In this document: positions 49,161-60,915 of the stretch, piece after piece | How positions within the stretch are numbered: the first letter of the stretch is position 1 | Layout: every line of letters starts with the position of its first letter | Assembly: GCA_030068075.1 (NCBI GenBank) | Contig: CM057834.1 | Location: forward strand, 96,117,119 to 96,181,118 | Source of the DNA: Paguma larvata | Lineage: Eukaryota; Chordata; Mammalia; Carnivora; Viverridae | Length of the DNA stretch: 64,000 nt | Direction of reading: 5' to 3' | Notes under the pieces: generated by a model | What the model was told of the DNA's origin: nothing | The model's database searches: none | What the model saw: only the letters and a program-made list of their open reading frames with translations | Made by a program: the position numbers and the translations under genes

Positions 49161-50198
49161 AACGATATCATGCTTATTACTTCTCTGAGTTAATAGTCAG
49201 ATTACCGTCTTTGAAAATATCGTCTTCACTGGGTACCACAGACTGAAATCAAGCATGACAGAAGCCAAAAAAAAAAAAAAAGGAGACAGAGAGTCTCAGG
49301 ATTTTATGAAAGATAGCATCTCAATGAAGTCTAGTCCCTAAGTACAGTTTTCAGTCTCCCTCTTTGAAGGTGAGGCTTGTCTGTTTGGCAGTAGCTGAGA
49401 TGCTAGCTAGGACCCTAACGCAAAGAGCTTCTTCCCTGACCCTTATAACTTGTTCTCTAGTTCTCCCCCAGATACAGATAGGGAGCGTACGATTGGAAAC
49501 CACGGCCATCAGTAAAATAATAGAATAAAATGATTTACTAGGTAAAATATAGTATAAACATCACTAGATGAAATCAATAAACTGTCTACAAAGCAAAGGG
49601 CAGATAAAATACAGAGGCTGCTCCATGGAATGGGGCTCCCTCACAGCTGCTCACCATAAGGGTTCTCAGTCCTTACTCTTGTCCTAATGTGACCATCTTT
49701 CTCCAAGCTCCACCACAAGGCCATGTCTGACTTTCTGCAACTATTGGGAGAACTGCCTCTTACCCCTCACCCCACCACAGGTGAGCCACCCACTAGGAGT
49801 CACCCTAAGTTTTCCTACCCTCGGGCTTTTAGTGGGCAGAGCTTACCAGCTTTAACAATTCCAGCTCTCTGGTTTACAGTTAGAGTTTTAACATTTTAAG
49901 TAAGTTATGATACACATTATTTTTACCTTAGTTTCTTACACTCCCAAAGTAATCAGATTGACAGTGAGACCCAACAAGGTAGCCTGTGCACTTCCTGTTT
50001 CCACAGGTGCTGAGCCACTCTTCTAAGACAGAGGTCACATGCGTGGAAGTTTTAGAGAGATTCAGGACCTACAAATAGGGCCTATCTTGCTGTTGACCTT
50101 CTGTGGAAAATAGCTCATGTACCACAAAGAAGTGCTTCAGAACTCTGCGGTCCTCCTCCCAATTTTCTCATGACAACTGGCTAGCACAGTCTGATCCA
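49161..50198. other. Intronic stretch with a poly(A) run
   Basis: An uninterrupted A-run lies at about 49267-49281. I looked for a processed pseudogene or SINE ending there and found none. The rest is unremarkable. Confidence 0.4.
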
Positions 50199-50213
50199 GA
50201 GAAGTCATTTTAA

Positions 50214-50269
50214 AGAATTTTTTTTAATGTTTATTTATTTATTTTGAAAGAGAGAGAGAGCAGAGGAGG

Positions 50270-50309
<40 letters not shown>

Positions 50310-50438
50310 CCCAAGCAGGCGCCGCACTGTTAGTGCAGAGCCCGATGCAGGGCTCGAACTCACAAACCAGGAGATCATGACCTGAGCTGAAACCAAGAGT
50401 CAGTCACTTAACCAACTGAGCCACCCAGGTGCCCCCAA
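50214..50438 (-). mobile_element. CanSINE, antisense
   Basis: The tail complement TTTTTTTTAATGTTTATTT is followed by a long (GA)n block, AATCCCAAGCAGGCGCCGC and the reversed head GAGCCACCCAGGTGCCCCC. The target duplication is AGAAGTCATTTTAA (50200-50213) and AGAAGTCACTTTAA (50439-50452). Confidence 0.96.
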
Positions 50439-50454
50439 AGAAGTCACTTTAATG

Positions 50455-50984
50455 CAAAGGCACCAACTTTGCCATCAGCATGGAGAATTTGTTTCAACAG
50501 ATTTACAATTTCACATGTACATTTTTTATTCTTTCTATAAGGACCAAACTATAGCTCATTATCATAAATGGCAACTGTCACACAGAAAAAGATTGTAATC
50601 AAAGAAATTAGTGTCATGACGCAACTATCGAGGAGGGGAGGAGTACTCACAGCCCCACCGCCCCTTCCGCGATTCCCTGAGTAGGTGAAACAACCCCACT
50701 TCACTAGCCCGAGTGAGCACGGTTACCCTGTAGATGCCTTATTCTACCCTCTCTTCTCCCACCAGCCCTGCTGTCCGAGTTCTGCCCAGCAGGAATGCAC
50801 GGGGCCCACTCTCACCTCCTGGTCCTGTCATTCCATCCTGGTGGTGTTCCTCACTCATTTTAATTTCTCTTTATTACGTTTCATCTTTCTTCCCGATTCC
50901 CAGCTCCGTTCTCTCCCCATTGCCAGCCCCCACTTGAGTGTATTTTGTGGCCTCCCAGCCCCACGCTCGATAAACCTTTTCAAA
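50455..50984. other. Intronic stretch with no recognised element
   Basis: The + frame at 50685-51083 (132 codons) overlaps this stretch and the L1 relic after it. It has no recognisable domain. Confidence 0.35.
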
Positions 50985-52135
50985 ATATATGTATTGCCTT
51001 TCACATGTCATGATTTATATAAATGGTATTGTACTACAAATCCCATCTCTTTCTTGCTTTTTCACTCAGCCTTAGGTTTTTAAGATGTATTTGTTTAGCT
51101 CTGTGAATACTGTGTGTACAGTGTTCCATTATGTATACATCCATGCTTTATTTATTCAGTCCCCTAAAGATGAATACCTGAATTCCCCAAACTTCGGCTA
51201 CTGCAGCCATTCCGTGAACACGTTTATGCACGTCCCCCTGTTGTTCCAGGGTTTCTCCTGTGTGTGCACGTGTGTCTGTGGATGTGTGCATGTCCAGGAG
51301 AGTTGCTGAATTGTAGAGGATGTGCATGCTTAATGTTAGCAAGCACTGCTTATCTGATCAGTTTCTGAGTGTAAACTCCAAACTTTCTTGGTTGAATTAT
51401 CCATTTCTGTCAATAGTCTATCATTGGTAACTCTGTATAATTTGAGGTTATTTCGCTAGCCAAAGGAGTTCATGGTCTTTTTGATTTATTGCCTCTTTAT
51501 TCACTATGTTTTTTTCCATGTCACAGTTTTGTCTTAGCTCTTTAAACTACTGCAGTGTCCTCCGGTTGTTATTAATAATTGCCTGGTGTCTTGTACAGGT
51601 GTTTGTACCCTTTTATTGTATCTCAGATATCATAATGCTGAATCTTTTAAAAATCTAATTTGAGAATCTCTGTTCACTTATTGTAACTACCGTTATTTCA
51701 TAAGGGAAGATATCTGCCATCTCACCTTGTGGTTTTGATTTACTATGTTTTGTTTATTTATTTGCCTGCGTACCCACCCCCATCTACTTTCCTTGATTAA
51801 ACTGAATATTACTCTACTGGTTTGAAAGTTATAGATTCCACTTTCATTCTTCTGGCAGCTATTCCGAACTTATTAAGACTCATACTTATGCTTTTTTTCT
51901 CTATCATCCACAAAAACAAATCAATATCACTGTTCTGAATAAGACAAAAGACCAAGAGCACTCTGACCTCCTTCCCCACCTCCCTGCCTGCCATGGTGAT
52001 ATCATTTAGAGTTTTAATTGCAGAATCTTATCAATATACTTATTTTAATTGCATTTTCTAAGTTTTTCTTTTTTTTTTTTACTCTTATTTCCCGTATCTT
52101 ATCACCTTTTGGATTCAGTTCCTTTCTTATTCAAG
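50985..52135 (-). mobile_element. Old L1 3'-region relic, antisense
   Basis: ATAAATGGTATTGTACTAC, TTTTTCACTCAGCCTTAGG, TTCCATTATGTATACATCC and AGTTGCTGAATTGTAGAGG come first. Later AATCTAATTTGAGAATCTC and TGAATATTACTCTACTGG appear. This is the order of the 3' untranslated part of old L1s in reverse. It is fragmented, with no open ORF2. Confidence 0.6.
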
Positions 52136-52165
52136 AGCAGTTCTGTCTAAGAAAGACTGCATAGG

Positions 52166-52384
52166 GGGGCACCTGGGTGCCTCAGTTGTTTGAGTGTCCA
52201 ACTTCAGCTGAGGTAATGATCTTCACAGTTTATGAGTTGGAGTCCCACGTCTGGCTCTGTGCTGACAGCTCAGAGTCTGGAGCCTGCTTCAGATTCTGTG
52301 TCTCCCTCTCTCTCTGATCCTCCCCTGCTCATGCTCTGCCTCTCTTTCTCTCTCAAAAATAAATAAAGATAATTTCTTTTTAAG
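52166..52384 (+). mobile_element. CanSINE, sense
   Basis: GGGGCACCTGGGTGCCTCAG is followed by the body and an AAAAATAAATAAAG tail. The target duplication is AGAAAGACTGCATAGG (to 52165) and AGAAAGTTTGCATAGG (to 52401). Confidence 0.94.
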
Positions 52385-52401
52385 AAGAAAGTTTGCATAG
52401 G

Positions 52402-53051
52402 TAAATCCTTCCAAGACACATGCTTACAAATATCTTCATGGGTTGCCTTATTTAAATCAACACTGAAGATACTGTCTTTTATCAGCAATGTTGCTATTGA
52501 GAAGTTAGATGGAAGTTGCACTCTTATTATTGAACTTCTCTTTCTTTTCCTTTAATGTTTCTTAACTTAATGCAGCACTCTCAGCCTTTGGGGGCCAGTC
52601 TGCTGAAGCCTATTTTCCTCTTCCCAGAAAGATGTTTTATATGAATAACATAAAATACACCAAATTATGAAAGAAACCAAAATAGTGAAATTAAGTTATC
52701 AAACATCTAAAACAGCAAATTAGTGATCCAATGGTAATACTAGTGCTGTAAATGACAAGACCTAGCATCAGGTCTAATAACTACCTAAAGTTCAAATTTC
52801 AAATGATCATAAATGACACTTCGAAAGATCTCCAACTTTAATGGAATAGAAACATATCTATGATTTTCTATCAGCAATAGTGATGCAGATACTGCTAATT
52901 CTGATGCTATTTTCCCTACAGTCCTAATTGAAGAAAATGCTGAATTTCATTTAGAGGCTAGTGAAAATTTTGAACATGGAAGGTGTTTCCCATCCTGTTC
53001 TCCAGCCTCCTGACTCCCATATATGAACACGTGGAGTTTGGGGCTCAGGTT
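52402..53051. other. AT-rich intronic stretch with no recognised element
   Basis: No repeat or exon signature was seen. Confidence 0.4.
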
Positions 53052-53068
53052 AAGAACTACAGCTATAG

Positions 53069-53283
53069 TGGTGCCTGGGTGGCTCTATCGGCTAAGTGTC
53101 CAACTTCAGCTCAGGTCATGATCTCATGGTTTGTGAGTTCAAGCCCCACATCAGGCTATGTGCTTACAGCTCAGCACTGGAACCTGCTTCGGATTCTGTG
53201 TCTCCCTCTCTCTCTGCCCCTGCCCCACTTGTGCTCTCTCTCTCTCTCTCTCTCCCAAAAATAAACATTTAAAAAAAAAAAAA
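53069..53283 (+). mobile_element. CanSINE, sense
   Basis: TGGTGCCTGGGTGGCTCTA is followed by the body, (CT)n block and CAAAAATAAACATTT plus poly(A) tail. The 17-bp flanking duplication has three mismatches: AAGAACTACAGCTATAG (53052-53068) and AAGAACCACAGCCGTAG (53284-53300). Confidence 0.95.
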
Positions 53284-53300
53284 AAGAACCACAGCCGTAG

Positions 53301-54739
53301 GCATAGGTGTGGGGGTTTTTCTTATCTACTCTGTTTAGTATTAGTATATATCTTATACACTCTGTTATTACTATACCTTATATACTGTGTTTAGTATAAG
53401 CCTCTTCGTTCTGTTCTAGCATATTCTGAGTCATTATTTCTTCAAACAAGAGTTCCTTCATCCAAGTTACTCTTTTCTTTTGAGGTTGTTGGTACGCAAA
53501 TGACAGTACTTCTACCCTCCACAGTCCTTAACTTTTCTTTTATTCTTTTAACCACTTTATCCTTTCCCCTTGCCTTCAGGGAGGGTTTATTGACCCAATA
53601 TTTCAACCCCTAAAATGTTTTTCTGCTCTATCTAGTCTGCTTTCCAATCCCTCCTTGGAAATCTTTACTTATTATTATATTATGATTTTTTAATTCTCCA
53701 CGTCTCTAACCAATTCTTCTTCATAATGGTTTGTCATCGCCCCACGTTTCCAATATCACTGAGGAATCATTATGCTAATCTCGCTGCTCTTTCATGGCAG
53801 CACAATAATTAAGATGTCGATTATGTTGGTTCCTGTTTGCCTGCTCTCTTGCAGCTTTGTCCCTCCTGATACGGGAGTCTTTCCCCTGTAGTGTGGGCTT
53901 TCCTCCAAGTCCTTGTCAACATGCAAGCTCAGGTCCATTCCCTTGAGATTATGAAATGCATCCTCCAGTGCCCAAGGGGAGAAACTAACACTCAGGCCCT
54001 GGGCCCTGCTCCTCAAGGAAGGTTGAGCATGAGGAGAAAACATTCATCTCGGGATGTGGAAGGACTAGTTCCCATCCACCTCAACCCCTTCCTGTTCCCA
54101 CCTCCAGGTATCTCTCACGTCCCCACACACAACTTCAAAATGCCTCCCTCCCAGCTGGGCAGGGATAGCCATCTTCTGCTGTAATTCATTCTTAAACCAG
54201 AGGCTCATCTTTACCCACTAAAGCCACTCTCTCACTACTGCACTGAAAGGTCTATCTCAGAAATAAGCAAATCAAATAGCCTCTCATGATTTCCTTGTTT
54301 CCGTGACCTCCCGGTACTTTTTAACCTTCATATGCAAGCCCTCCTTGCAATCCTGACCTCAAAACATGTAACTATTCTGTCCTCAGCCTCTCTGCTAGCT
54401 CCTCTCTTTCCCTGCTCTCCATCCCCAAGGCCCCTCTTCTTTTCTCCCACCCTCGTGTCTTAGAAAGCTCATACATCCTGGAAGGGTAGTGATCAGGGCC
54501 ACGCTGATCCCTCCCAGATCCATAAATCCAGCCTTGACCTGGGACTAACACCTGCAAAGACTAGTTTGAAGTCTCCAGTCTGAGAGGGGAACAAGGTAAG
54601 CAGCACTAGGGATTCTTGACTCTGGATGAAAGAGACCAGATCTGGTTGTTTAGAAACTAAAGACTTTAAAAAAAAAAAAAAACAGATAATGAAGACAGAC
54701 AGAGGTGAATCAGCCTGGTTCAGGTTCCTGGCTTCATAT

Positions 54740-54740
<1 letters not shown>
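53301..54740. other. Pyrimidine-rich intronic stretch, no confident element
   Basis: The part 53480-53790 may be old L1 or L2. A poly(A) run lies at about 54668-54682 without a recognisable element in front of it. Confidence 0.35.

Positions 54741-54741
<1 letters not shown>

Positions 54742-54787
<46 letters not shown>
54742..54787. repeat. (GT)n(GC)4(GT)3 microsatellite
   Basis: There are 46 bases of strict purine-pyrimidine alternation, GT units followed by GCGCGCGC and GTGTGT. A (GA)n run follows directly. It is a strong candidate for left-handed (Z) DNA and for length variation. Confidence 0.95.
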
Positions 54788-54789
54788 CT

Positions 54790-55513
54790 GAGAGAGAGAG
54801 GGAGAAAACCTAGGATACATTAAATACATTAAAACCAACAGAAAGAAGAGGCTTATTTTGCTCCAAAGATAAACAATATTCACCATCAGGACACATAACA
54901 GAAGCAATAACATACAAGTATTTGTAAAAGAAATATGTAGACAAGGTTCTAAGCTGATGTATTTAAAATCTGGGTTTGCATTGAAATCTACTAAAGTACT
55001 ATGAATACTTTAACATTTGGATCTGGCTGAGATGTGGTGGTTTATCACTGTATTCTCTCTCAGTCCCCACTTCTGCAAGGAGCATGGAGCTGTAAGAATA
55101 GATACCAAGAGCAACCTCTGAACCAGCACTGTCAGACCAGGTATAGGGGGGTGATCCACCACCCACCATCCAGGATTAAAACCCATAACTGCTCTGGTTT
55201 TAAAGTTGAACTTGAGCTTTTGCACCAAGGAAAATACCATTTCAGTAACGGCATTAAAAAAAATAGTCTCTCTATTGACCTAGAGATCAGTGTGGACATC
55301 TCTATTCCTGGCTCTGGACTGTTGGCACTGTATTCCCCTTTTGGCTTCAGCCATCTTTGTGGCTTCAGGGACAGTATTTTGCCAAGTGGTGAATGCCTTA
55401 TCTCAGATATTAATCATTCTGTCAGCATTTTCCACTTAAGAACAGCAATGCCTAGAAACATATTATGTGTAGAAGAATCTCATGTGATGCAAGCCCAAAA
55501 GTCAAGATGGCAG
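54790..55513. other. Intronic stretch containing a 167-codon open frame of no known kind
   Basis: The + frame at 55034-55537 is open for 167 codons from an ATG. I see no signal peptide, membrane segment, repeat or known motif, and no splice sites tie it to CNTNAP2. It is left uncalled; see findings. Confidence 0.4.
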
Positions 55514-55514
55514 C

Positions 55515-55715
55515 CATTAGCAAGAGTGCAGGCTTAAATTATAGCCAATGGCCACTCCTTAGCTGTGTAACACTGGGCACATCAACTCTCTTGGTCTCAG
55601 TTTCTTCACCTATAAAGTAAGAATGATAATAATTATCTCTGAGAGTTAGAACGTGTAGTTTGGAACAATATCTTGACAGCTAGTATCCAATGAATATTAG
55701 CTTTTGAGATAGCTA
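55515..55715 (-). mobile_element. MIR SINE, antisense
   Basis: GGCCACTCCTTAGCTGTG, GTCTCAGTTTCTTCACC and GTAAGAATGATAATAATTATC follow the reverse MIR core. Confidence 0.8.
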
Positions 55716-56682
55716 GGAATTTATTATGCTTGCCCTGCCGCCATGGCCTCCAGAATAAATGCAGACCTCCTACCATCCTCCCCATCACCGAGCAACTCAC
55801 ATTTAGATACACATGAGTATTCTGTGCTATCGGAAAGCCAGTATTCCCTCAGCCTCTATTTTGAAGTCTCCTTCTAGCTTCAATAGTTTGAATTCACAGA
55901 TTCTGCATGTCCCTTGCCCTGAGGACATAAGAAAATCCATGCAGTGATAATGAACTTTAAAAAAATCTATTCTATTGAATGAAGTTATGAATGAGCACTC
56001 ATGAGCATTATCTGCAAAAGTGATTCTCCAAACCCCCATTCTCTGAGAATGTAAAAACTTTTTCATATATGCCCTCCAATATCTAGCTGGCATAGGCTTC
56101 CCCGATCGATACTTGTCAGTCAAGCAGCTGCACTGAGTAATGTGATCCAACATCCTTTAACTCTCTCCACTACTGACAGATCTTCGCCATTCTGAGGCTC
56201 TCATCTTACCAGATAATGGGGGTGTATCTTACACACCTGTACTGACACTGCAGGTTTTTTTCTTATGGGTTCAAGTTGAGAGTCAAGACCTAAGAGACAA
56301 TGATAACATACAAAATTAAGAGATACAGCAGGTACAGCATCTGTAATGAGGGAGGCCAAGCCTAGCCAAGCACGAAGTTGTGTTTGCCTGCTCACCTGCA
56401 CAGCCAGGAATGGCTGCCCTGGAGGAGTGTGGGTGGGTCAAAACCCGGGTGGGTCACCTGGATGCAGAGAAGTCACACCATCTTTTATTCCATCCCAGTC
56501 ACTCATTCAAGGCCTTCATGCCAGCTCACAGCTCCCCAGATCCAAATACAGTCCTGCACAGCAGACAAGAGAGAGATAATCCCATCCTGATCCTAGATCT
56601 TCCAGGAAAACAGTACGGTTAAAAGGTCTTTCTTTCATACAGGCCTGGACCACCCCAAGCTTGACGTCAACCCTTTACTCAC
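55716..56682. other. Intronic stretch with no recognised element
   Basis: Short frames on both strands lack recognisable content. Confidence 0.4.
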
Positions 56683-57040
56683 TGTGTTAGCCTGCTCGGG
56701 CTGCCAGAACAATATACCACAGACCAGGGGTTTAAACAACAAATCTCTTCTGGAAGCCAGAAGTCCAAGATCGAGATGCCAGGGTTGGTTTCTCCTGCAG
56801 CCTCTCTCCTTGCTTTGTAGACCGCTGCTTCTTGCTATATCCTCACGTGGTCCTTTTCCTGTGTGCACACAGCCCTGTGTCTCTTCCTCTTCTGATAAAG
56901 AACACCAGTCATATTAGATTAGAGCCCCACCCTCACGGTCTCATTTAACCTTAATTACCTCTGTAAAGGCCTTATCCCCCAAATATAATCACACTGGGGG
57001 TTAGTCTTCAACATAGGAATTTTGGGGCAAGGCAGTGCTT
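56683..57040 (-). mobile_element. MLT1-type (ERVL-MaLR) solo LTR, antisense
   Basis: TGTGTTAGCCTGCTCGGGC with ATATACCACAGACCAGGGG, GAAGCCAGAAGTCCAAGATC, ACACCAGTCATATTAGATTAG and GGGTTAGTCTTCAACATAGG are in the order of an MLT1A-like LTR in reverse. It is diverged, and no internal retroviral sequence accompanies it. Confidence 0.8.
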
Positions 57041-57129
57041 TCCAGAACACCAGAGATATCAGGTTCCTGTACACTCACCTTAGCCCTGTTTAATTTATTC
57101 CAAGTCTGTACTTCTATAGAATTTTGTTT

Positions 57130-57306
57130 ATAATAAATAATAGTAATGACGACAGCTACCATTAACTGAGCATTACCATAAAGGAATGCATTATTACTAT
57201 GACCCCGCAAGGTGCATATTGTTATGCTAATTTCACACATGAGGAGACTGAGGCCCAAGAGGAGCTGGAGAGATCACACAGGCAGTGAGCAACAAAGCCA
57301 ATATAG
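57130..57306 (+). mobile_element. MIR SINE, sense
   Basis: CAGCTACCATTAACTGAGC, AATTTCACACATGAGGAGAC and GAGATCACACAGGCAGTGAG are the MIR core. It ends where a CanSINE target begins. Confidence 0.8.
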
Positions 57307-57321
57307 GAAAGTAGATCTCTG

Positions 57322-57558
57322 TTTTTGTTTCATTTGTTTTTTTATTTTTTTTTAACATGTATTCACTTTTGAGGGACAGAGAGAAACAGAGCATGCGTGG
57401 GGGAGGTGCAGAGAGAGCCGGAGACCCAGTATCTGAAGCAGGCTCCAAGCTCTGAGCTGTCAGCACAGAGCCCAATGTGGGGCCCCAACCCACCAACTGT
57501 GAGATCATGACCTGAGCTGAAGTCAGATTCTTAACCAACGAGCCACCTGTACGCCCCT
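57322..57558 (-). mobile_element. CanSINE, antisense
   Basis: A T-rich tail complement is followed by GAGGGACAGAGAG, the reversed body and a head ending GAGCCACCTGTACGCCCC. The target duplication is GAAAGTAGATCTCTG (57307-57321) and GAAAGTAGATCTTTG (57559-57573). Confidence 0.95.
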
Positions 57559-57573
57559 GAAAGTAGATCTTTG

Positions 57574-57874
57574 TGACCACAGCTCATACTTTCCTCACCC
57601 GTTTGCTGCCTCTCATCTGTCACGTTGTGCCTTGTGTCATAGTGGATTGTTAGTACATTTGCATTAATCCACAGGCAAGAAGTCAGTCTCCTCGTCTCTT
57701 TAGCAATGCCTTTCCCAACACCTTGCCCATGTGAACCGGTCAGTGGCTTTGCATTTCTCAGCACCGTGCAGCAGCTCCCCTTTTTATCCCTCCTTCCCCT
57801 CTGACCTGCCTCCCCCACCTACAGGCAGCACCTCTTGCCTCTTTATCCTGAAGTCTTCTTCCCAGGGATATACT
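57574..57874. other. Intronic stretch with no recognised element
   Basis: Pyrimidine-rich. It could be the upstream part of the L2 seen after 58112, but the match is too weak to call. Confidence 0.35.
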
Positions 57875-57888
57875 CTTGGATACTTTCT

Positions 57889-58097
57889 TTTTAATTTTTA
57901 GGTTTATTTCTTTACTTTGAGAGAGAAAGAGAGAGAGAGGCAGGAGAGTGGGAGAAAGAGGGAGAGAAAGAATCCCAAGCAGGCTCCACATAGTCAGCTC
58001 GGAGCCCGACACAGGGCCCAGACTCCTGAACCTTGAGATCATGACCTGAGCTGAAATCAAGAGTCAGAGGCTTAATCGACCAACCACCCAGGTGCTC
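57889..58097 (-). mobile_element. CanSINE, antisense, diverged
   Basis: TTTTAGGTTTATTTCTTTAC tail complement, (GA)n block, AATCCCAAGCAGGCTCC and a reversed head ending CCACCCAGGTGCTC. The imperfect flanks are CTTGGATACTTTCT (57875-57888) and CTTGGATGCTCTTT (58098-58111). Confidence 0.93.
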
Positions 58098-58111
58098 CTT
58101 GGATGCTCTTT

Positions 58112-58420
58112 CTGTTAGCTTCTTAGTAAGGTGTATCTTGATGGCCCAATTTAAAATTGTAATCACCACCCCCCCCATCACTCCCACTCCTGATCCCACT
58201 CAATACTACCTGACTTCTTTTTCTCATTGTGGACATTACCTTCTGACAGACAATGTACTTCACATGCTTATTGAGTTTACTGTTAAATTTTTCCCTTCCC
58301 CTCTGCAAGTCTACAAGCTTTAAAAGAGTGAAGACTTTCTGAAGGCCTTCTAGACATCTAGACAAGGCCTGGCTCATAGTAGACCTGAAATAAATAATTA
58401 TTGATGGATATATTAGATTT
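58112..58420 (+). mobile_element. L2 3' end, sense
   Basis: AGTAAGGTGTATCTTGATGG and CCAATTTAAAATTGTAATC, later AAGGCCTGGCTCATAGTAG and AATAAATAATTATTGATGG, are diverged forms of the L2 3' UTR and terminus. Confidence 0.6.
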
Positions 58421-58424
58421 CCTA

Positions 58425-59384
58425 TATTTAAGCTTTGGTGTGATTCCTTTCTATGGGGAATGAGTGGCCAATTTCTCTGGGCTAAGGTACTCCGGAATCC
58501 CACTTAGCTCCTGAGAAAAAGACTTAGCTCTGAGTTTGAGGACCCTGTATTTTTAGAATTCCTCTCGATCATTATTTTCACCTGTTTTGCTTCATTTACT
58601 ACCTGATTCTTTTTGCCCCAATCTTGAGTGTATTTGGTGGTTGTATTATTAGTTATGGGTAGATAAAGCTTTTTCATAATTAATCCTTAATTGCAATACT
58701 TGAATAGCATTTCACATGAAAAATCATTTACAAATTAAACCTGCATCTCACCTTGGATAATTATCACAGGTCTGACTAATGTGCATGAAGCCCTTGCGAG
58801 GCAGGGGGCTCTCTCCAATGACAGTGTGTTGATTTTTTAATTAACAAAGGTTAAGTAGCATTTTTGCTTACAGACCTACAATTTAAACTTCTGACATTTG
58901 TCACCAAGAAAGATTTCTATAGAGCACATAAGTTGAACTCAAGTAATTATCACCGGTTCTAGTGCATCAACATCTTTTGCATGACATATAATGACCATTT
59001 TCAGGACAAAACATTTTTTTCTTCATATCGACTAGATCAGTAAAAGTACTTTCCAGCTCACTGACCTATTTAATAAATCAGGGGTCATCTAAGTAAGAAA
59101 AGTACATAATTTATTTAGTTTTCTTTTATACAGTGAGAACTGGAATTCCATTTTACCTGCTTTATAAATTAAGAAAAGAGAATACAAAACCTTATTTAAT
59201 AAATGCAACAAATAAAAATTAGAACACAGTCATATTTTATGGTCAATTAACAGAAGTGGGGGGAAGGTCAGGCAATGGTACAAAGAAGTAAATTTAGGAG
59301 AAACTGAGAGTAATTTACTGAAACATAGAGATGGAGACACAGAAGCACAGAGGGAGGTTGTACCTCATGAACTGGACTAATTTA
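58425..59384. other. AT-rich intronic stretch, no transposon seen
   Basis: About 1 kb of AT-rich sequence with long A/T runs but no repeat signature. The part 58560-59000 looks single-copy. Confidence 0.45.
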
Positions 59385-59500
59385 GAGTTGGAAGGAACTG
59401 GAGACAGAATCTAGTTCAAACCCCCTTTTTATAGACAGGAAACCTGATGCTGAGAGAGATTAAGTGACTTGCTGAGAGCCACACACCTAACCCAGAATGG
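59385..59500. mobile_element. Ancient mammalian repeat (MIR/L2 type, unassigned)
   Basis: AGTTGGAAGGAACTGGAGAC, ATCTAGTTCAAACCCCC, GACAGGAAACCTGATGC and TTAAGTGACTTGCTGAG form a recognisable old interspersed repeat. It is of the same class as 36421-36555. Confidence 0.5.
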
Positions 59501-59824
59501 TCAACAGCCCTGATAGGGAGAAATATACAGACACAGAGGCAGAAAGACTGATAGATGTAGAACCTCAGAATGACCAAGACCACAAAGAATCAAAGACAAA
59601 AAGGCAGAGAGACAGAAAAACCCCTTAAGGACTACATACAGAAATAATTAAGTACACACACATAAATCTGTTTACCTTAATGGCATAATAAAAATATGAT
59701 CTAACCTAGATTTATTTGCTCTGCCACCTGGAACTTTTCAAATCTTCAAATTTTTTTTCATATTAACATTTAAAAATATCTTCTTCAAACTCTCAACTAT
59801 TAGTAAGACCCATTAAATAGAAGT

Positions 59825-60915
59825 TATTTCTAAATTACAATGCATTCAGATAGATTAAAGATCACAATGCTAAGAGAAGTGAAATCATAAAAGTGCTAGA
59901 AGAAAATATAGTTGAACAATTATATTATTTTGGATTAGGTTTATTATATTATTTTTAGATTAGGCTTTATAAAAGCTTAATACCAAAGGCACAAATTGTA
60001 CAAATAAGAAAGATGGATGGGACTATATAAACTACATAAACATTCATAGAGAAAAAGAAACACCATATATAAGTTAAAGACACAGTCTGGAAGGCTATAG
60101 TTGCCAAATTTATAACAGAGTTAAAGCTAAAAATACTGTTATCAATCAATAAGAAATATATCCTCTCCTATTACTGCAAATATGAAAGGACATGAAGAAA
60201 CAAAAACTAAGAATGGTGAAAACATAAAAATTATTCGCCTCACAGTCTCTGACGCAATGCAAATTAAACCAATAAACTCCTTTTTTTTTTCTTTAGCCCA
60301 TAAATTCAAAAGGATTCTGCCTAGTATTTGAATACATGTGGAAAAGGTGGGAATGTCATACCCTACCAGTGAAATACAGATTGACAAATTCTTAGTGAAG
60401 AACGTATTTCAAATGTTTTTAAAATGTATACGCCTTTGTATCCAGCAATTGCACTTCGAAGAATTAACTCTAAGGAAATATTGAACAAATGTGCAAAGGT
60501 TTTTATAAGGGCACTTAATAGAATGTCACATAAAATGAAAATTGGAGTAAGCTTAAAAGCTCAATGGTAGGAATGGCAAAATCAGCTACAGAGCATTCAC
60601 AAAATGAGATGCTTTGCAGATGTGTCACAAAATGTTCCAGTTGTGCATTTAGTGCTTGGAAAACGTTGTATGATATATTAAGTGCAAAAAGCAAATTGCA
60701 AAACAACGTGTATGTCGTGATCCCATTTCTTCCTTTGTTTTATTTTTTTACACGTGTGTATGTTCATAGATAAAAGCAGAAGAGGCTATTTGCTGAAAGT
60801 AAAAGTGGTTATAGCTGAGTAGCGTTACAGATTCTCTTTTTCATCTTGCTTATCAGTATGTTTATGGTTTCTACAATGAAAAACTATTGCATTTGTAATA
60901 AGGAAAAGGAGCGGG
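59825..60915 (+). mobile_element. Old L1 3' part (end of ORF2 and 3' UTR), sense
   Basis: GTGCTAGAAGAAAATATAG, ACCAAAGGCACAAATTG, AATCAATAAGAAATATATCC, ACGCAATGCAAATTAAACC, TTTGTATCCAGCAATTGCAC and AAGTGCAAAAAGCAAATTGC are ordered as in the C-terminal ORF2 region and 3' UTR of L1. Every frame is broken by stops. It is the longest sense L1 relic here. Confidence 0.75.

Noticed and set aside
49170..49281. Processed pseudogene ending in a poly(A) run
   Set aside because: No recognisable coding sequence, polyadenylation signal or target duplication was found in front of the A-run.
59825..60915. Active L1 element
   Set aside because: Only the last part of ORF2 and the 3' UTR remain, and all frames contain stops. 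ORF1 and the 5' end are absent.
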